A stretch of DNA of 64,000 nt from Sipunculus nudus. Taxonomy: Eukaryota; Annelida; Sipuncula; Golfingiida; Sipunculidae. Under the pieces are notes generated by a model. It was given only the letters and a program-made list of their open reading frames with translations. It searched no databases and was not told the origin of the DNA. The stretch is from positions 44,766,019 to 44,830,018 of the forward strand of contig CM049306.1 in the NCBI GenBank assembly GCA_026874595.1, given 5' to 3'. The position numbers and the translations under genes were made by a program. This document shows positions 53,328 through 64,000 of this stretch, piece after piece; position 1 is the stretch's first letter; every line of letters starts with the position of its first letter.

Positions 53328-53440
53328 ACATAAAAGCGGACCGAACTGTCTCGCTAGTGAAGCTTGCTTTGCTAACGAAGCGGTTGGTACGCTGGACTTG
53401 TGCACCACCGACCTGGGTTCGACTCCCGGATCGGCCCAGG
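53328..53440 (+). repeat. tRNA-derived SINE, copy 1
   Basis: CGGTTGGTACGCTGGACTTG followed by CCTGGGTTCGACTCCCGG resembles a tRNA anticodon arm and TpsiC arm with a B box (GGTTCGACTCC). The sequence before it (GCGGACCGAACTGTCTCGC) and after it (ATCGGCCCAGGATTTTCCCC) recurs in a second copy at 62.6 kb, so this is a dispersed repeat and not a tRNA gene. Confidence 0.55.
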
Positions 53441-53939
53441 ATTTTCCCCTCATTTATTTGTCTTGGTAACAATATTGCTCCTGATTATTTCCCTTTAAGC
53501 AGCCTGTGTGGGATGAAATCCACTTTTTCTGGCCTTTTTTTTATAAAAGCTCCAATGGATAACCTGTGGTTTATAACGGTTAGAGAGGTGATAGGGCCCC
53601 GTTAAATTGTGTTTTACCTGCCGCCAGTAATCTATATGGTATGCGTTATACGGTTATAGTATTTTAACATATGTCTTGCTTAGTAATGTATATTATTTTA
53701 TTATTGTTAATCGCTCTAAAGCATTATTATTATATTCAACATGGCGCTATAAATGCAGAATAAAAAAATACAATTCATACATCAATTGTTTTTATACTTT
53801 ACCGATTAAACAGTTTAGATATTTTAATCTGGGTAAATGTCTGTCTTCCGAAAAAATATGTTAATCTTGGTCTTACTCACCTCATGTGTAGATGCATTAT
53901 GAAAAACATTGCAATGTTGCATAATACGCCCCTCGTATT

Positions 53940-54435
53940 TCTTGTGACCTCTGACCCAACAAGATATGCGTGAGTTTTTGCCGAGAATTTAATTAAGGCA
54001 AGGAACTCTATTGGTTAATATTTGTTAAGACTTTCATGAAAATCCATAAGAATTTTGCGAAGTCATCAGAAAACCGCAAAAGTATGGTGACCTCTGACCT
54101 AATTAAATATGCAAGGATTTTGCCAGAAATCGTACTTGGGCGAGATATTATATTAGATAATATTGCCTTTGAGTTTCATAAAAAAACATCATAATCAAGG
54201 CAACTGATCGCGGCGAACCGATAAAGTAGCTTAGTTACCTCTGATCTAATTAAATAAGGGTGGATTTGTCTACAATCGAACTGGGGCGGGATTATCTATT
54301 GGTAAGAAGTAATGGTGGGTTTCGTGAAAATTCGTCCAATCCCTGGTAAGTTATACCGGCCATTCTAAAAGTTAACGGACTGACGACGGACGGACAGCAT
54401 GACAGACGGACGGACCGTGGGCATACCATAATACG
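53940..54435 (+). repeat. Three-unit tandem repeat with GACGGACGGAC tail
   Basis: GTGACCTCTGACC, followed by AAATATGC-like text and TTTTGCC, recurs near 53944, 54088 and 54235, so the unit is about 145 bp. The last unit ends in ACGACGGACGGACAGCATGA. I know repeats of this wording as common in molluscs and other invertebrates. Confidence 0.6.
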
Positions 54436-56684
54436 TCCCGTCATATTTATTTGAAATACGTTTCCGATTAGAGCATCTTCCTCTAGTTACTGCGATTACT
54501 GTAGAAGAAACTTTATAGGAATAGATAAGCAATAACGTTAATATAAAGTTTACAATACTGCCTCCTCATCTCCTAAATTAAAGAAAAAATATTGAACCGA
54601 TCAAATTATTTCTGGATTGATTAATAGTAGTCTGTGACGTATGTTATTTTAAATTAATTATCACGAGCATATAACCCACTATAAATAAAGTAAATATTCC
54701 AAGATATAACAACGGTGCTATCGTTTGTCTTTTACAGAGCATAATCTTTATAAAATTCGTTTTCACTTATAAGTCATTTTGGGTTTCCTGCCTTATTATA
54801 GGCCTCCGGTAATCATTATGATAAAAGCTAGCCCTGAATGACAGATTGTTATCCGTTAGGTATGAACGACGCTTGATGAAAATTGAGGATTATAACGCCA
54901 AGAGATGAAAAGAACTTGTGTAGCGTATCAGCGTGTCATGAAAACGGAGTTTTTTGGCTACACCGATAAAATATAATAAATGGTCTTTGGATCAAAAATA
55001 ATTTTAATTTATTTACCGGTCGAGACGACAAGGTGGAAATTTGCAATCTTTCTGGATGAACACTAAATTATGCTCTCAAGTTCGTGAAATAATGATCAGA
55101 AAGAGCAAACAGTTTAGATATTCATAAATTCACTGAATGGATCGATGGAAGGGAAAAATTATGCCCCCCCGCTCTTAAACCCCCCCCCCCCCCACACACA
55201 CACCCACACACATTTTTCACCAGGGAGGACATACCATGTAAATCATGAGATTACACTCCGCCTACATTTTGCTAATTAAGTTGTGATTTTTTAATCATTA
55301 AAACTAGGCTCTAATTGCAATCCGTTAAATATGAGTTATTCACAAAAACAGAAATATCAATTAATTTTGGTCCTTCCAAATGAATCAAATATGGAAATGT
55401 TCGGTAATATGGCTTGATTTACCCGTGGTATTCAGCCATTATACGCTCAAATTAAAAATTTTAAGCACGTAGGCTTTGCATACCAAACATGAGGCGAAAG
55501 GTTTTCAAGTCTTGTTGGTTTCTGAAGTGATACCATTCCCTCTTAGTTTATTCAAGCTGGTTCAATATTGCTCAATGTTTTAATAATTTTTTTTTAAACT
55601 TCTACACGGCAGGGCGGGGACAACCCCTTACACGCCAAAACCCTCGGCAGGGCGCGGACACCCTCTCACACGCCCCACCCGGCATGACGGGGATACACCC
55701 TCATACGCCAATACCCATCGGCCGAAAGAAAAACCCTCGACAGTCTCGCTTCCCTCAAAATACCTCCCTCAGAATATAGGGTTGACTACATTATCTTCAT
55801 TATAGCCTATAGAGAAAATGGGGAGGGGGTAGATAAGGTATAGTGCATAACAAAGGCCTTTTTGGGGAAGGTGGTAGAAACCCCTCCAATTTAGAGAAGA
55901 AAATTCGCCTATGTTATCATGGGAATTCCGTAGAACCATATATTTTTTATTCCTTTATACATTCTGCTCTTGTCTACTTGTTCAATACAGGAACTTGAAG
56001 GCATTTTACCGAAGCGTGGCTTTAAGATTGAAATGGTTTCTTACAAAAAGGACACTTTCCCATGACAATCTAACAACCCAACCTTAGCGCTTTTCCCTTT
56101 TAGCCACCGTACTGCTTGCATTGTTGAAATAAAAGACACGTGCAGCTATTAAAAGCACTTGCGCGAAATTGAGCGGATGTTGTCAGCGCGTTAAAACAAG
56201 TTATAGACGGTGGTATCGACGCCCGGTATACAAAAGTTGTACGGCTAGCGAAAATGTCTGTCAAGGTTTTATGCAACCTTTTGTTTTCGTTCAATGGAAG
56301 CGCTATTTTCCCTTGCCTGGATACAGATATTGCGGAGCAAAATGCATGTGTGATGTCCCAGTGACGTTAATGTATGCCCGTGCCTGTGGTAGAGTTATTG
56401 GTATTACTCCCGGTTTTGTGCCGGTGAAATGGATGTAACAATACTCCTCAAAATATTGACCTTATGCTCGGGTTTCAATTATAGATGTAGCCTTTATTTA
56501 GATTACTTATCCATATAAATGTATATAGATGTACATTTTTTTCGTATTTTAAAATGATGATAAATGGTTTGTCTTTTAAATGCTCAAGCAGATACTGATA
56601 CGGCAAGAATGATGCGGTATTTTTAAGCCTAATGTAATCGACGTTTTTATATTCACGGGGCTGGGAATTATCGAGCCCAAACAT
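54436..56684. other. Noncoding region
   Basis: C-run and CA-run sequence at 55160-55215; a three-copy GC-rich minisatellite (unit about 40-45 bp, CGGCAGGGCGGGGACA) at 55607-55725. The 89-residue plus frame at 56169-56438 has several Cys but matches no family I know and lacks splice or start support. Confidence 0.4.
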
Positions 56685-56687
56685 TTA

Positions 56688-56709
56688 GACTCCATTCAGG
56701 AATGGAGTC
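56688..56709. repeat. 22-bp palindrome
   Basis: GACTCCATTC and GAATGGAGTC are exact reverse complements separated by AG. A second, imperfect inverted pair (TTTCCCGT/ACGGGAA) follows at 56730-56764. Confidence 0.85.
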
Positions 56710-57506
56710 CAACTACCTAATAGTGAGAGTTTCCCGTCTTATTCGACACAACTCCAAACGGGAATCTCATGTAAATTAAAAGAGATCAATGCAAATTACC
56801 TAAAAACACCCAAATATTGTGGTCCCCTCATAAATCCCACTGACGTTGCGCAAGAAAAGAAGCCTTGCAAAGCTACAAACAGGAGCTCATGGAGGTAACA
56901 ATGGTCTGGTTTTCTTGCGAGTAAATGCCAAAAACTTTTATACATACTGAACATTTAAGTTTTAATTTATATCTCAACTGAGTCAACAGAGCTGTATTAT
57001 GCTTATTATGTAGAGGTGTTACATGTCCTCACGTTTATCGCCGAATATCGTGATCTGAACCACTTTTATCAGATCTGATCAAGCTTTGGATCCTGTAACG
57101 CAAACAAGAAAGAACAAATAGAATCGTTTGCGTTACAAGCCTGTTGCTAGGAATAATCTGCCATAAGAGCGCACCTATCAAAAGTTATCGAGATTCTGCC
57201 GGGTTTTTTTGTTTTTTTAGTTTTTTTTTGGAAATTGCGGTGTGGAAGGGGATATTCTGTTATAATTCTTAAGTGTAATGTCTTGATTATATTTTGCTGT
57301 CTCTGACGGTCTCACATTATTTGCATTACATTGTATGGGTATATAAGTGTCCGATGACCTTAAACCTACTAACCTTTACACCGTGTGAATCATTAATCTT
57401 CAAATGCCGTTTTTAGACCAGTGTTTTCGGTATGACCAGATGATTTGCCGTTAACAAACGTGAATGTACGTCAATCGTGTATTAATTTCATTTTTCATAA
57501 AAAAAT

Positions 57507-57510
<4 letters not shown>

Positions 57511-57558
<48 letters not shown>
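57511..57558. repeat. (TA)n microsatellite
   Basis: Pure TA dinucleotides; another short run lies at 58775-58796. Confidence 0.9.
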
Positions 57559-57561
<3 letters not shown>

Positions 57562-58799
57562 ATGTATATATGAATAAACACACCCATATATAAATTCTTT
57601 CTATGTACAAAAGTGTATCAAAAGTGTTTAAAAAGTGGTTAAATTGATGAGGAAATTAAATATCAACAAAAAGAAACTGTGATCATGAATATCAGATTAT
57701 AAAAAATAATAAAAGATCATTGATTATACAATATGTCTTTTGTACTTGCTGCCATGTTCTTAATATTTGTTTTAAGCAATGCAACGTCGTGATTATTTGA
57801 ATGTTCTTGAATGGCTATTCTTGATGTCGCAAGATATTGAAAAAAGTAATTACCAGTGACAATCACAGAAAAGCTATCTCCATGGAAACTTCCATAGAGT
57901 GGGATGGTTTCAGAAGACAAAATGTCTCACTAATTTGCGTTCCTCCATATATCCTCAAGTTATCTATCACGTTTGACACAAGATGAAACATTCCATACAC
58001 GCATGCGCGTCCCGACTAGTTACTGTGAAGGAAAGGCAAGGATACAAATATCTATATACCTTATAAAAGAGACAATACACAAACCAGTGGATAAAATGAT
58101 AATGTTGCCTGTTTACTGGTGAACTATTTTTTAATAGAACTTTTATTCCATTCTAGCTCTGAGTTAATAGTCTTTGAATGTTTTAAAATTGCATTTCCAA
58201 ATGCGTTTTATTCGCATGATAAGTGTTTTGCAACGTGCTACCATAATTTCCGTCTGTGTCGATTTCATTTGTTCCTATCGTGACGCCGGCAATGCCATGA
58301 CGACAGAAGATCTTTCAACATATATCTGGTCGAAGGTACAAAGAGTCGTTAATAACTAGTGACAAAGTATGTATTGTGCATACTATCAACAGAAAAATTG
58401 ATATTTACATATGGATATACTGTTATTAAAAACCTGTATGGTAATTATCTATATTGCAAGATGGATCATAAATTGAAATTATCTGAAAATACCTTAGCGT
58501 CCTGATTCTTACTAATGGTATAAAGATATTTGTAGGACTTTGAGATGAAAAAGAAAGTGGATATTATTTCTTTGGTGAGACTAGGGGGAAAATTTCTTAA
58601 ATGAGGGTATACGCCAACAAATCTACAGGGAGAAACATAATGCATGGACACTAAACATTCTGTCTGACTAACCATTACCTGCTTAGAAAAACGTATAAGT
58701 AGTACATTTTTCTTTTTAAAAAGCGTAACACTCTTTGTAATAATTATAATTATAATAATAATATAATAATTGTTTATATATATATATATATATATAACT

Positions 58800-61700
58800 G
58801 ATAATATATATATATACAACAACGGTTTTAAACAACAGGTTTTATTTGAAGAAGCTGAATATCGCAAACAGATATATGTAATATGTGACTAGCAAGACCC
58901 TCTACCAGCAGAACGATGATAAGTATATGTATAAGAACACTTGGTAACATGAAATTTCATGAGGCTCTGTGCAACCGGTGGTGGAAAACTGGGTGAATAA
59001 TGTGAAATTTCACACCTATCGGTCCGCAAAGCCATAGCGGCACAAAGCTGCCCGGGACAGTTATGAAGAAATGGTCAACCTAAATTATCTTCCAAGTTTC
59101 CATGGGAGCAGGGATACACGTAGGGCTGACGCGCACCCTTCAGTTTTTATTGACTGATCGCACCACAGTGGCGTTGTGGCCTTGAACACTGAAATAACTG
59201 CTATACTTTAAGCGGTGAAAAATGACAAAAGCTGCAAATATGTAAAATCCGGTTGACGGGTCTGCGCAGAGATTAACGCTTATGTAATATTTCGCGAAAA
59301 TCAGCCTGGCAGTTCCAGAGAAAATCTGCTTGCAGAGAATGAACAAACAATTGATGGAAGACAGACGACGGTGCAGATTTATTGAATTGAAAATAGGGTG
59401 CAGACATACTCGCTGAAAAAAATGCCTGCGGAACTGTGAATAAGGAGAAACCCAGGTATTCCATTTTTACAGTTTGACAATTTCAATTCATATTGTAAAT
59501 GGGTGCATTTTAGGAATGTGGGTATTGAGTATTTAAATTAAAAACAGTCAATTCAACATAATTTCTCCAATATTATTGCAACGCTCACAGAGAAACAAAC
59601 ACATGCACGTATCAGAAGGTGCATATCATGTGATAGCCATGAAAAAAATTGCACTTATAAAGGCTAGTTGGTGGGGTTAAAATTTAATTTTACCAATTCC
59701 ATTGTGAACTACAAGTAAAACAATTTAAAAATGAATTCTCTGAAGCACTGAATTAATGTTTAACCGGAATTCGAAAAAGAATGAACTTCTTCAACCCACA
59801 AGCCAATGGCCCAGCAAATCCGCAGCAGGTGGACAAATGGTTTGTGTTGGTGTAAAATTTGTAATACAGAGGGAGCCGTGCCTGTTAAATGAAGAGCATA
59901 ATCCTTTGAATGTTTGTCCGAAACTCCAAAAGTCACAGCAGCTCCAGGGGAATTCAGATTATCTCTAAAGCTGAGATCATCCTAAATTCACAACAGGAAA
60001 TCGCGTGGTGACACAATGTTAAATTCATTTCCATTTCAACGTTTAAAGTAGGAGTTAGTCCACTCTTTCTGCATCACAGACAAGCACCTCAGTTTATTGC
60101 CCCGAGTAAATAAGAATTATGTGTACAAACTCTTCAAATGGACGCTAATCTAAAGTAGTCTTGTGTGTTTTTATATACTTTTTGATGATAAAATATAAAT
60201 AAATGTAAATCCATTTAAATTCTCACATTTATTTTCGGTTTTAATTTCCAACATTATTTGGGTTTATCATTCGCATGGTTAATTTGTGGTGAAGCAAGAA
60301 AATCGGAGACTTCAGCGAGTAAATATGATAGTGAAGGACAGACAAAAGGTTTGTACGCTTCCATGCATATAGGACGTTAGCTAACCACAAGATTGTAGTA
60401 TTCATTAGTTTCCGCAGTCGTTATCCCTTATAACGGCCACTCGAATCACGGAAATTGGTTTATATGGCCGAGCCAAATACGGCTGACTCAGGTTGAACCA
60501 AGATATGTTCGATTCAGTTCACTGGAGCTCTCCGACATATTGATTCTCGCCAAATCCCAATGGGCGATCCTGAAAGCCTCGCCCTGGTGTCTCAGCGATT
60601 ATCGCTGGTTTTCACTTTGCTGCGACTGATATGGCCCGGTGACCACGCACTACGACCAGCGGGGGATGAACTCTATGGTGCCTTTGAGAGTTGACAAAAA
60701 ACAGGGCACAGATTATCCGGAATCCTGATCAAAGAGAGGCATTGTTCCACTTTGTAGAATACTTCCGATTGCTTTAGTGCTTTATACGTTTAATTCTGCC
60801 GCCAAGACACCGGGGGCTCGATAAAGAAAAAAAAAGTAAAGAAAAAAGTCCAGTGCTTTGATAGAACCACGAAGTAATAACGGCGGAGTAATTTCCCGCC
60901 GTTTATACTGCTGGGAATCGGTGCTTCGGTTCCAAGCAGTGCACAATGGAAAAACTGTTCTATAACATCAGCTATATCTGTTTGTACAGGTGCCGTAGGC
61001 TGCCTAACTTATATAAAACTTACTTTTAAATCATGATGGAATTGTGGTTTTATACAAAGGCTTTAAAATAAAGTATCGTTTACATAAAGTTTTGTTATAT
61101 TTTATAACTACCCAATTTTTGACATAAATAATTAATGATTTCCAATAAGACAAGATATACACATACAAAAATGTGGATAAACCTATTTTTACATAACACT
61201 GACAGTGAAAGCAGACTAATATATCATTTTCTTTTAGATATATCTCTACTTATCTAAGTCTTGTCAGGAAAAGATGATAGTCAGGTAAGCTATAGGACAA
61301 AATGGAATAAGTCTAGACTTTGGTTCATTAAATCTGCTCATGTGTCTGTGATTCTTTTTATTTTAGGCTCGTATAATGCGAAAAAAATGTTTACATAAAA
61401 TGTGATGGTTTGTGATCCTGGGGAACTCCGGTTTTATAGCTAATCGCGAGGTCAGTGTCTTGGTGACCGTCAGTAACTGCGCAAGAAGTTTTATTCTTTC
61501 TCAATGATAAAATATAAAAATACCTTATTTCATGGTTCAAGAGTTAAACCTTTATGTCTGTGGTTCATGTCCTGGAATTATTATATATTAGTACAGAGAA
61601 AATCTTCCACAGGAAATAAGAATAGTAGTTCTAAGTACTTTTAAGTTGGTACCGACAGGAATATTAATTAAAACTGTAGTTATTCTGTGAGGGAATAACA

Positions 61701-62580
61701 AGTAAACAGGGCTTTGTGTCTGATTAAAGTAAGGGTTGTCACAACGGATGGTTCGTTTATATTAGCACAATAAACCGTACATCACAGCCACTTTATTGAT
61801 TAAGTATGACAAGGAGAGAGGGAGACAGGGGTTTAAGTCCGACTACTGGGAGAAATCGTCTTTCCCCTTACCCTTCCTTTTCCCTAATCATGGACTCGCA
61901 TATGGTTCGTTGTCGGGAAAAGGTCTAGGCATAAAATTCCAACAACGATTTCAAAATGAATGGGAACACATATGATTAAATATAATACTGTTAATTCAAA
62001 AGGCTTATGAAAGCTTTCATGATCAAGAGAACATTTGCCTGGAGGATATCATTAAGGGGGAAAAAGCTGAAACAGTTTAAAACATGAGCTGCTTAATTCG
62101 ACATGACATCTATTCAATGACCAAGTGAGCAATGTTTTATATTCTGTTTAAGATAAACGCTTGCAAATAAGCCTTACAATAAGTTATTCTAAAACAAAAA
62201 CGTGGTAAATCAAGTATAGTAATAAAATGCTTTCTTCAGAAAACACGTGAATTTTCTCTAATTTATAAAAGGACTATGCTGTGGCCATCTTCTTCTTTCA
62301 TTATTATGATTGACAGACCTCGGTTTAACTCATGTACTTATTGGACATTTCTAGCTCTCGGGTGTGTCCTTCTATCATTTTAAATCCCACCAGCATTAAG
62401 TTATTAAACGAATTTTGTTCAACTTATTTCAACTTTAATGTGAACCTGTCATTCGCTGTCTGCATGGTCAATTTATATTTTTCGTCTTCCATTTCGGCAT
62501 CCTATCACAATACATCCAAAACCTGTTTGGAATAATAATTATCTTATTTCTTACTCACTATATTAATTGTTACGAAGAAA
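58800..62580. other. Noncoding region
   Basis: No gene, RNA or mobile element could be supported. The short frames at 59140-59464 (minus), 59756-59968 (plus) and 62332-62535 (plus) match nothing recognisable. Confidence 0.4.
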
Positions 62581-62581
62581 A

Positions 62582-62687
62582 ATTGCTCAGGGGAAAATTC
62601 TGGCCCAAAATTCCGGCGTTCCAACCGCCTCGCTAGAAAAGCATGCTTCACTAGCGAGACAGTTCGGTCCGCTTTTATGTCACCGAG
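62582..62687 (-). repeat. SINE-related copy 2, lacking the tRNA-like part
   Basis: On the minus strand it reads ATAAAAGCGGACCGAACTGT and CTCGCTAGTGAAGC as in the copy at 53.3 kb, then GCGGTTGGAACGC, and rejoins at GGCCAGAATTTTCCCCTG. The TpsiC-like part between is absent. It contains the palindrome at 62629-62658. Confidence 0.6.
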
Positions 62688-62890
62688 TAACATAATACTT
62701 GCACTAAAAATGTAATATCAGATATTACCTTTTCTATTCAAATATAATAAGATTTATATTAAATAACTGGGGGATAGCCGTATAAATAAAATGGAGTTTA
62801 ACTTATTTCTCCTTTTTAAAAGAAACTTGTTCTACCGAAGACCGCAGCACTTTAAATTGACCCCTAGCAGGCATCGATTCGATACGGAGG

Positions 62891-62968
62891 TTATATATAT
62901 ATATATATATATGTATATGTATATGTATATATGTATATATATATATATATGTGTGTGTGTGTGCGCGC
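62891..62968. repeat. (TA)n/(TG)n compound microsatellite
   Basis: TA and TATG runs followed by GT and GCGC. Confidence 0.9.
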
Positions 62969-63399
62969 TACCTGTGGCATTATGCTGGGACAAGACCTTT
63001 ACTGATGCAGGACCCCAGGCGGTGCATTTGCCATGAGTTTCTGCGACTGTCTACGACATATGGTAGAAAAAGTAGAAAAATGTATGAAGTCACAACGTTT
63101 ATATGTGGAGTGAGGTCAGTCAAATGCATGTCGGTTGCTGAGACTCTATGTGTAAGGTGTCGTTCTACTCAACGACACGGTTCGGTTTCCTGCGACTGTT
63201 AACGATTGTCAAAACAAATAGTTTTAAGTCGTAACGTATCGCATCACAAAAAAAAAATCATGTGAAAAATCGTAATGTGTAATAACGTTCAACTCGGTGA
63301 TCAAAATATAAAACACTATCCTCACCACCTCTTAAAAATACATTAGAAACGTTTGGACGTTCAGGTTCGGGGAGGACGTTTATTACTCTTATTTGATAA

Positions 63400-63456
63400 T
63401 AGGTCGCATTTTGCTCCCCCTGCGTTCCCGCTCCATATGGAGCAAAATTCGACCTA
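63400..63456. repeat. 18-bp hairpin with 21-nt loop
   Basis: TAGGTCGCATTTTGCTCC and GGAGCAAAATTCGACCTA pair with one mismatch. The loop includes CTCCATATGG. It could be a short snap-back MITE. Confidence 0.75.
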
Positions 63457-64000
63457 TCAGAGTAGATCATCATAGGCGTTTGTGTAGAAACTCCATGTTA
63501 CTTTCATCAACCGTGGACGCCCCACTGTGCCACCATGCACACACCTACATTGAACAGCGAATTTCCATTTAAACTGGATAAAGTCGTCCGATTAACTGAT
63601 TGACCATCTATAGGCTGTGTTTAAATGGAAATGATGTTCGGATAGTTCTGTAGGGTGTGGTTTTGAATCTACGACATTGAGTTGTTTTCTATAACGATCA
63701 ATAATATCAAGGTACATTGCTTCAAATTGACGTAACTTGATTATCTCTTAATGTCACATTAATCTTGCTTTTATTTTACTGGACATACTATTTCTAAATA
63801 GCACATTTAGCATAAAATCAAGCTTTCCATGTGATACAAATTCTTGAAGCTTGTAATATTTTTCATATACCTGAAGGACCACATGATACATAATGCCCCC
63901 TGTGTGTTTTTTATTTATTCCTTTTTTAATTAAATTTTAAACACTGAGACATAAAGAGTTGAAAATTTCTTTGTCATTGGAGCGTTAGTTGAGTATCCTC

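Noticed and set aside
53328-53440. A functional tRNA gene
   Set aside because: No closed acceptor stem or regular cloverleaf; flanks recur at 62.6 kb, so it is a dispersed SINE.
56169-56438. Cys-rich 89-residue plus-strand frame as a small secreted protein
   Set aside because: No clear signal peptide, no known Cys pattern and no splice or promoter support; chance cannot be excluded.

Overview
The window looks like nuclear DNA of an invertebrate animal, most likely a mollusc such as a bivalve. It is AT-rich and intron-rich, carries many (TA)n microsatellites, and is packed with decayed transposable elements: a Penelope-like element, LINEs, tRNA-derived SINEs and MITEs. The mollusc assignment is inference from this repeat mix and from the receptor family; nothing here fixes the species. 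No bacterial-type operon, CRISPR array or rRNA is visible.

One protein-coding gene can be supported. It lies on the minus strand and is a class C GPCR of the metabotropic glutamate receptor (mGluR) family, running from 31920 (first visible exon) down to a stop codon at 4910. Its exons join in phase with GT-AG borders: A 31704-31920, B 26113-26400, C 13974-14093, D1 13107-13307 or D2 10986-11171, E 7538-7664, F 5930-6857, G 4910-5284. The joined product has 751 residues with D1 and 746 with D2. It lacks only the signal peptide and the first part of the ligand-binding domain, whose exons were not found and probably lie beyond 64000. Exons A to E encode the Venus-flytrap ligand-binding domain, F the cysteine-rich linker and TM1-TM6, and G TM7 and a short tail.

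The most notable observation is that D1 and D2 are two full versions of the same ligand-domain exon. Both have the same 1-1 phase and a length divisible by three, so they look like mutually exclusive cassettes. Both replace the lysine that contacts the glutamate side chain in mGluRs with Val or Leu, as in the non-glutamate insect mXR receptors. Two splice borders of the gene are also duplicated: the exon F acceptor sits in a ten-copy minisatellite, and the exon A donor has a second copy 98 bp downstream.

The introns hold the rest. The A-B intron carries a MITE with six internal ~105-bp satellite units and a 35-bp tandem array. The 12-kb B-C intron holds a 5.07-kb foldback-like element (20004-25077) and a diverged satellite array (15770-18150). 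Directly upstream of exon A, on the plus strand, lies a decayed Penelope-like element (about 32060-38520) split by a 4.4-kb L1/Tx1-like LINE with matching 9-bp flanks. From 38.6 kb to 64 kb no gene is supported; the region holds a LINE fragment, MITEs, SINE copies, hairpins and microsatellites. Positions 1-4900 are downstream of the receptor and hold the possible 3' UTR and a SINE remnant.
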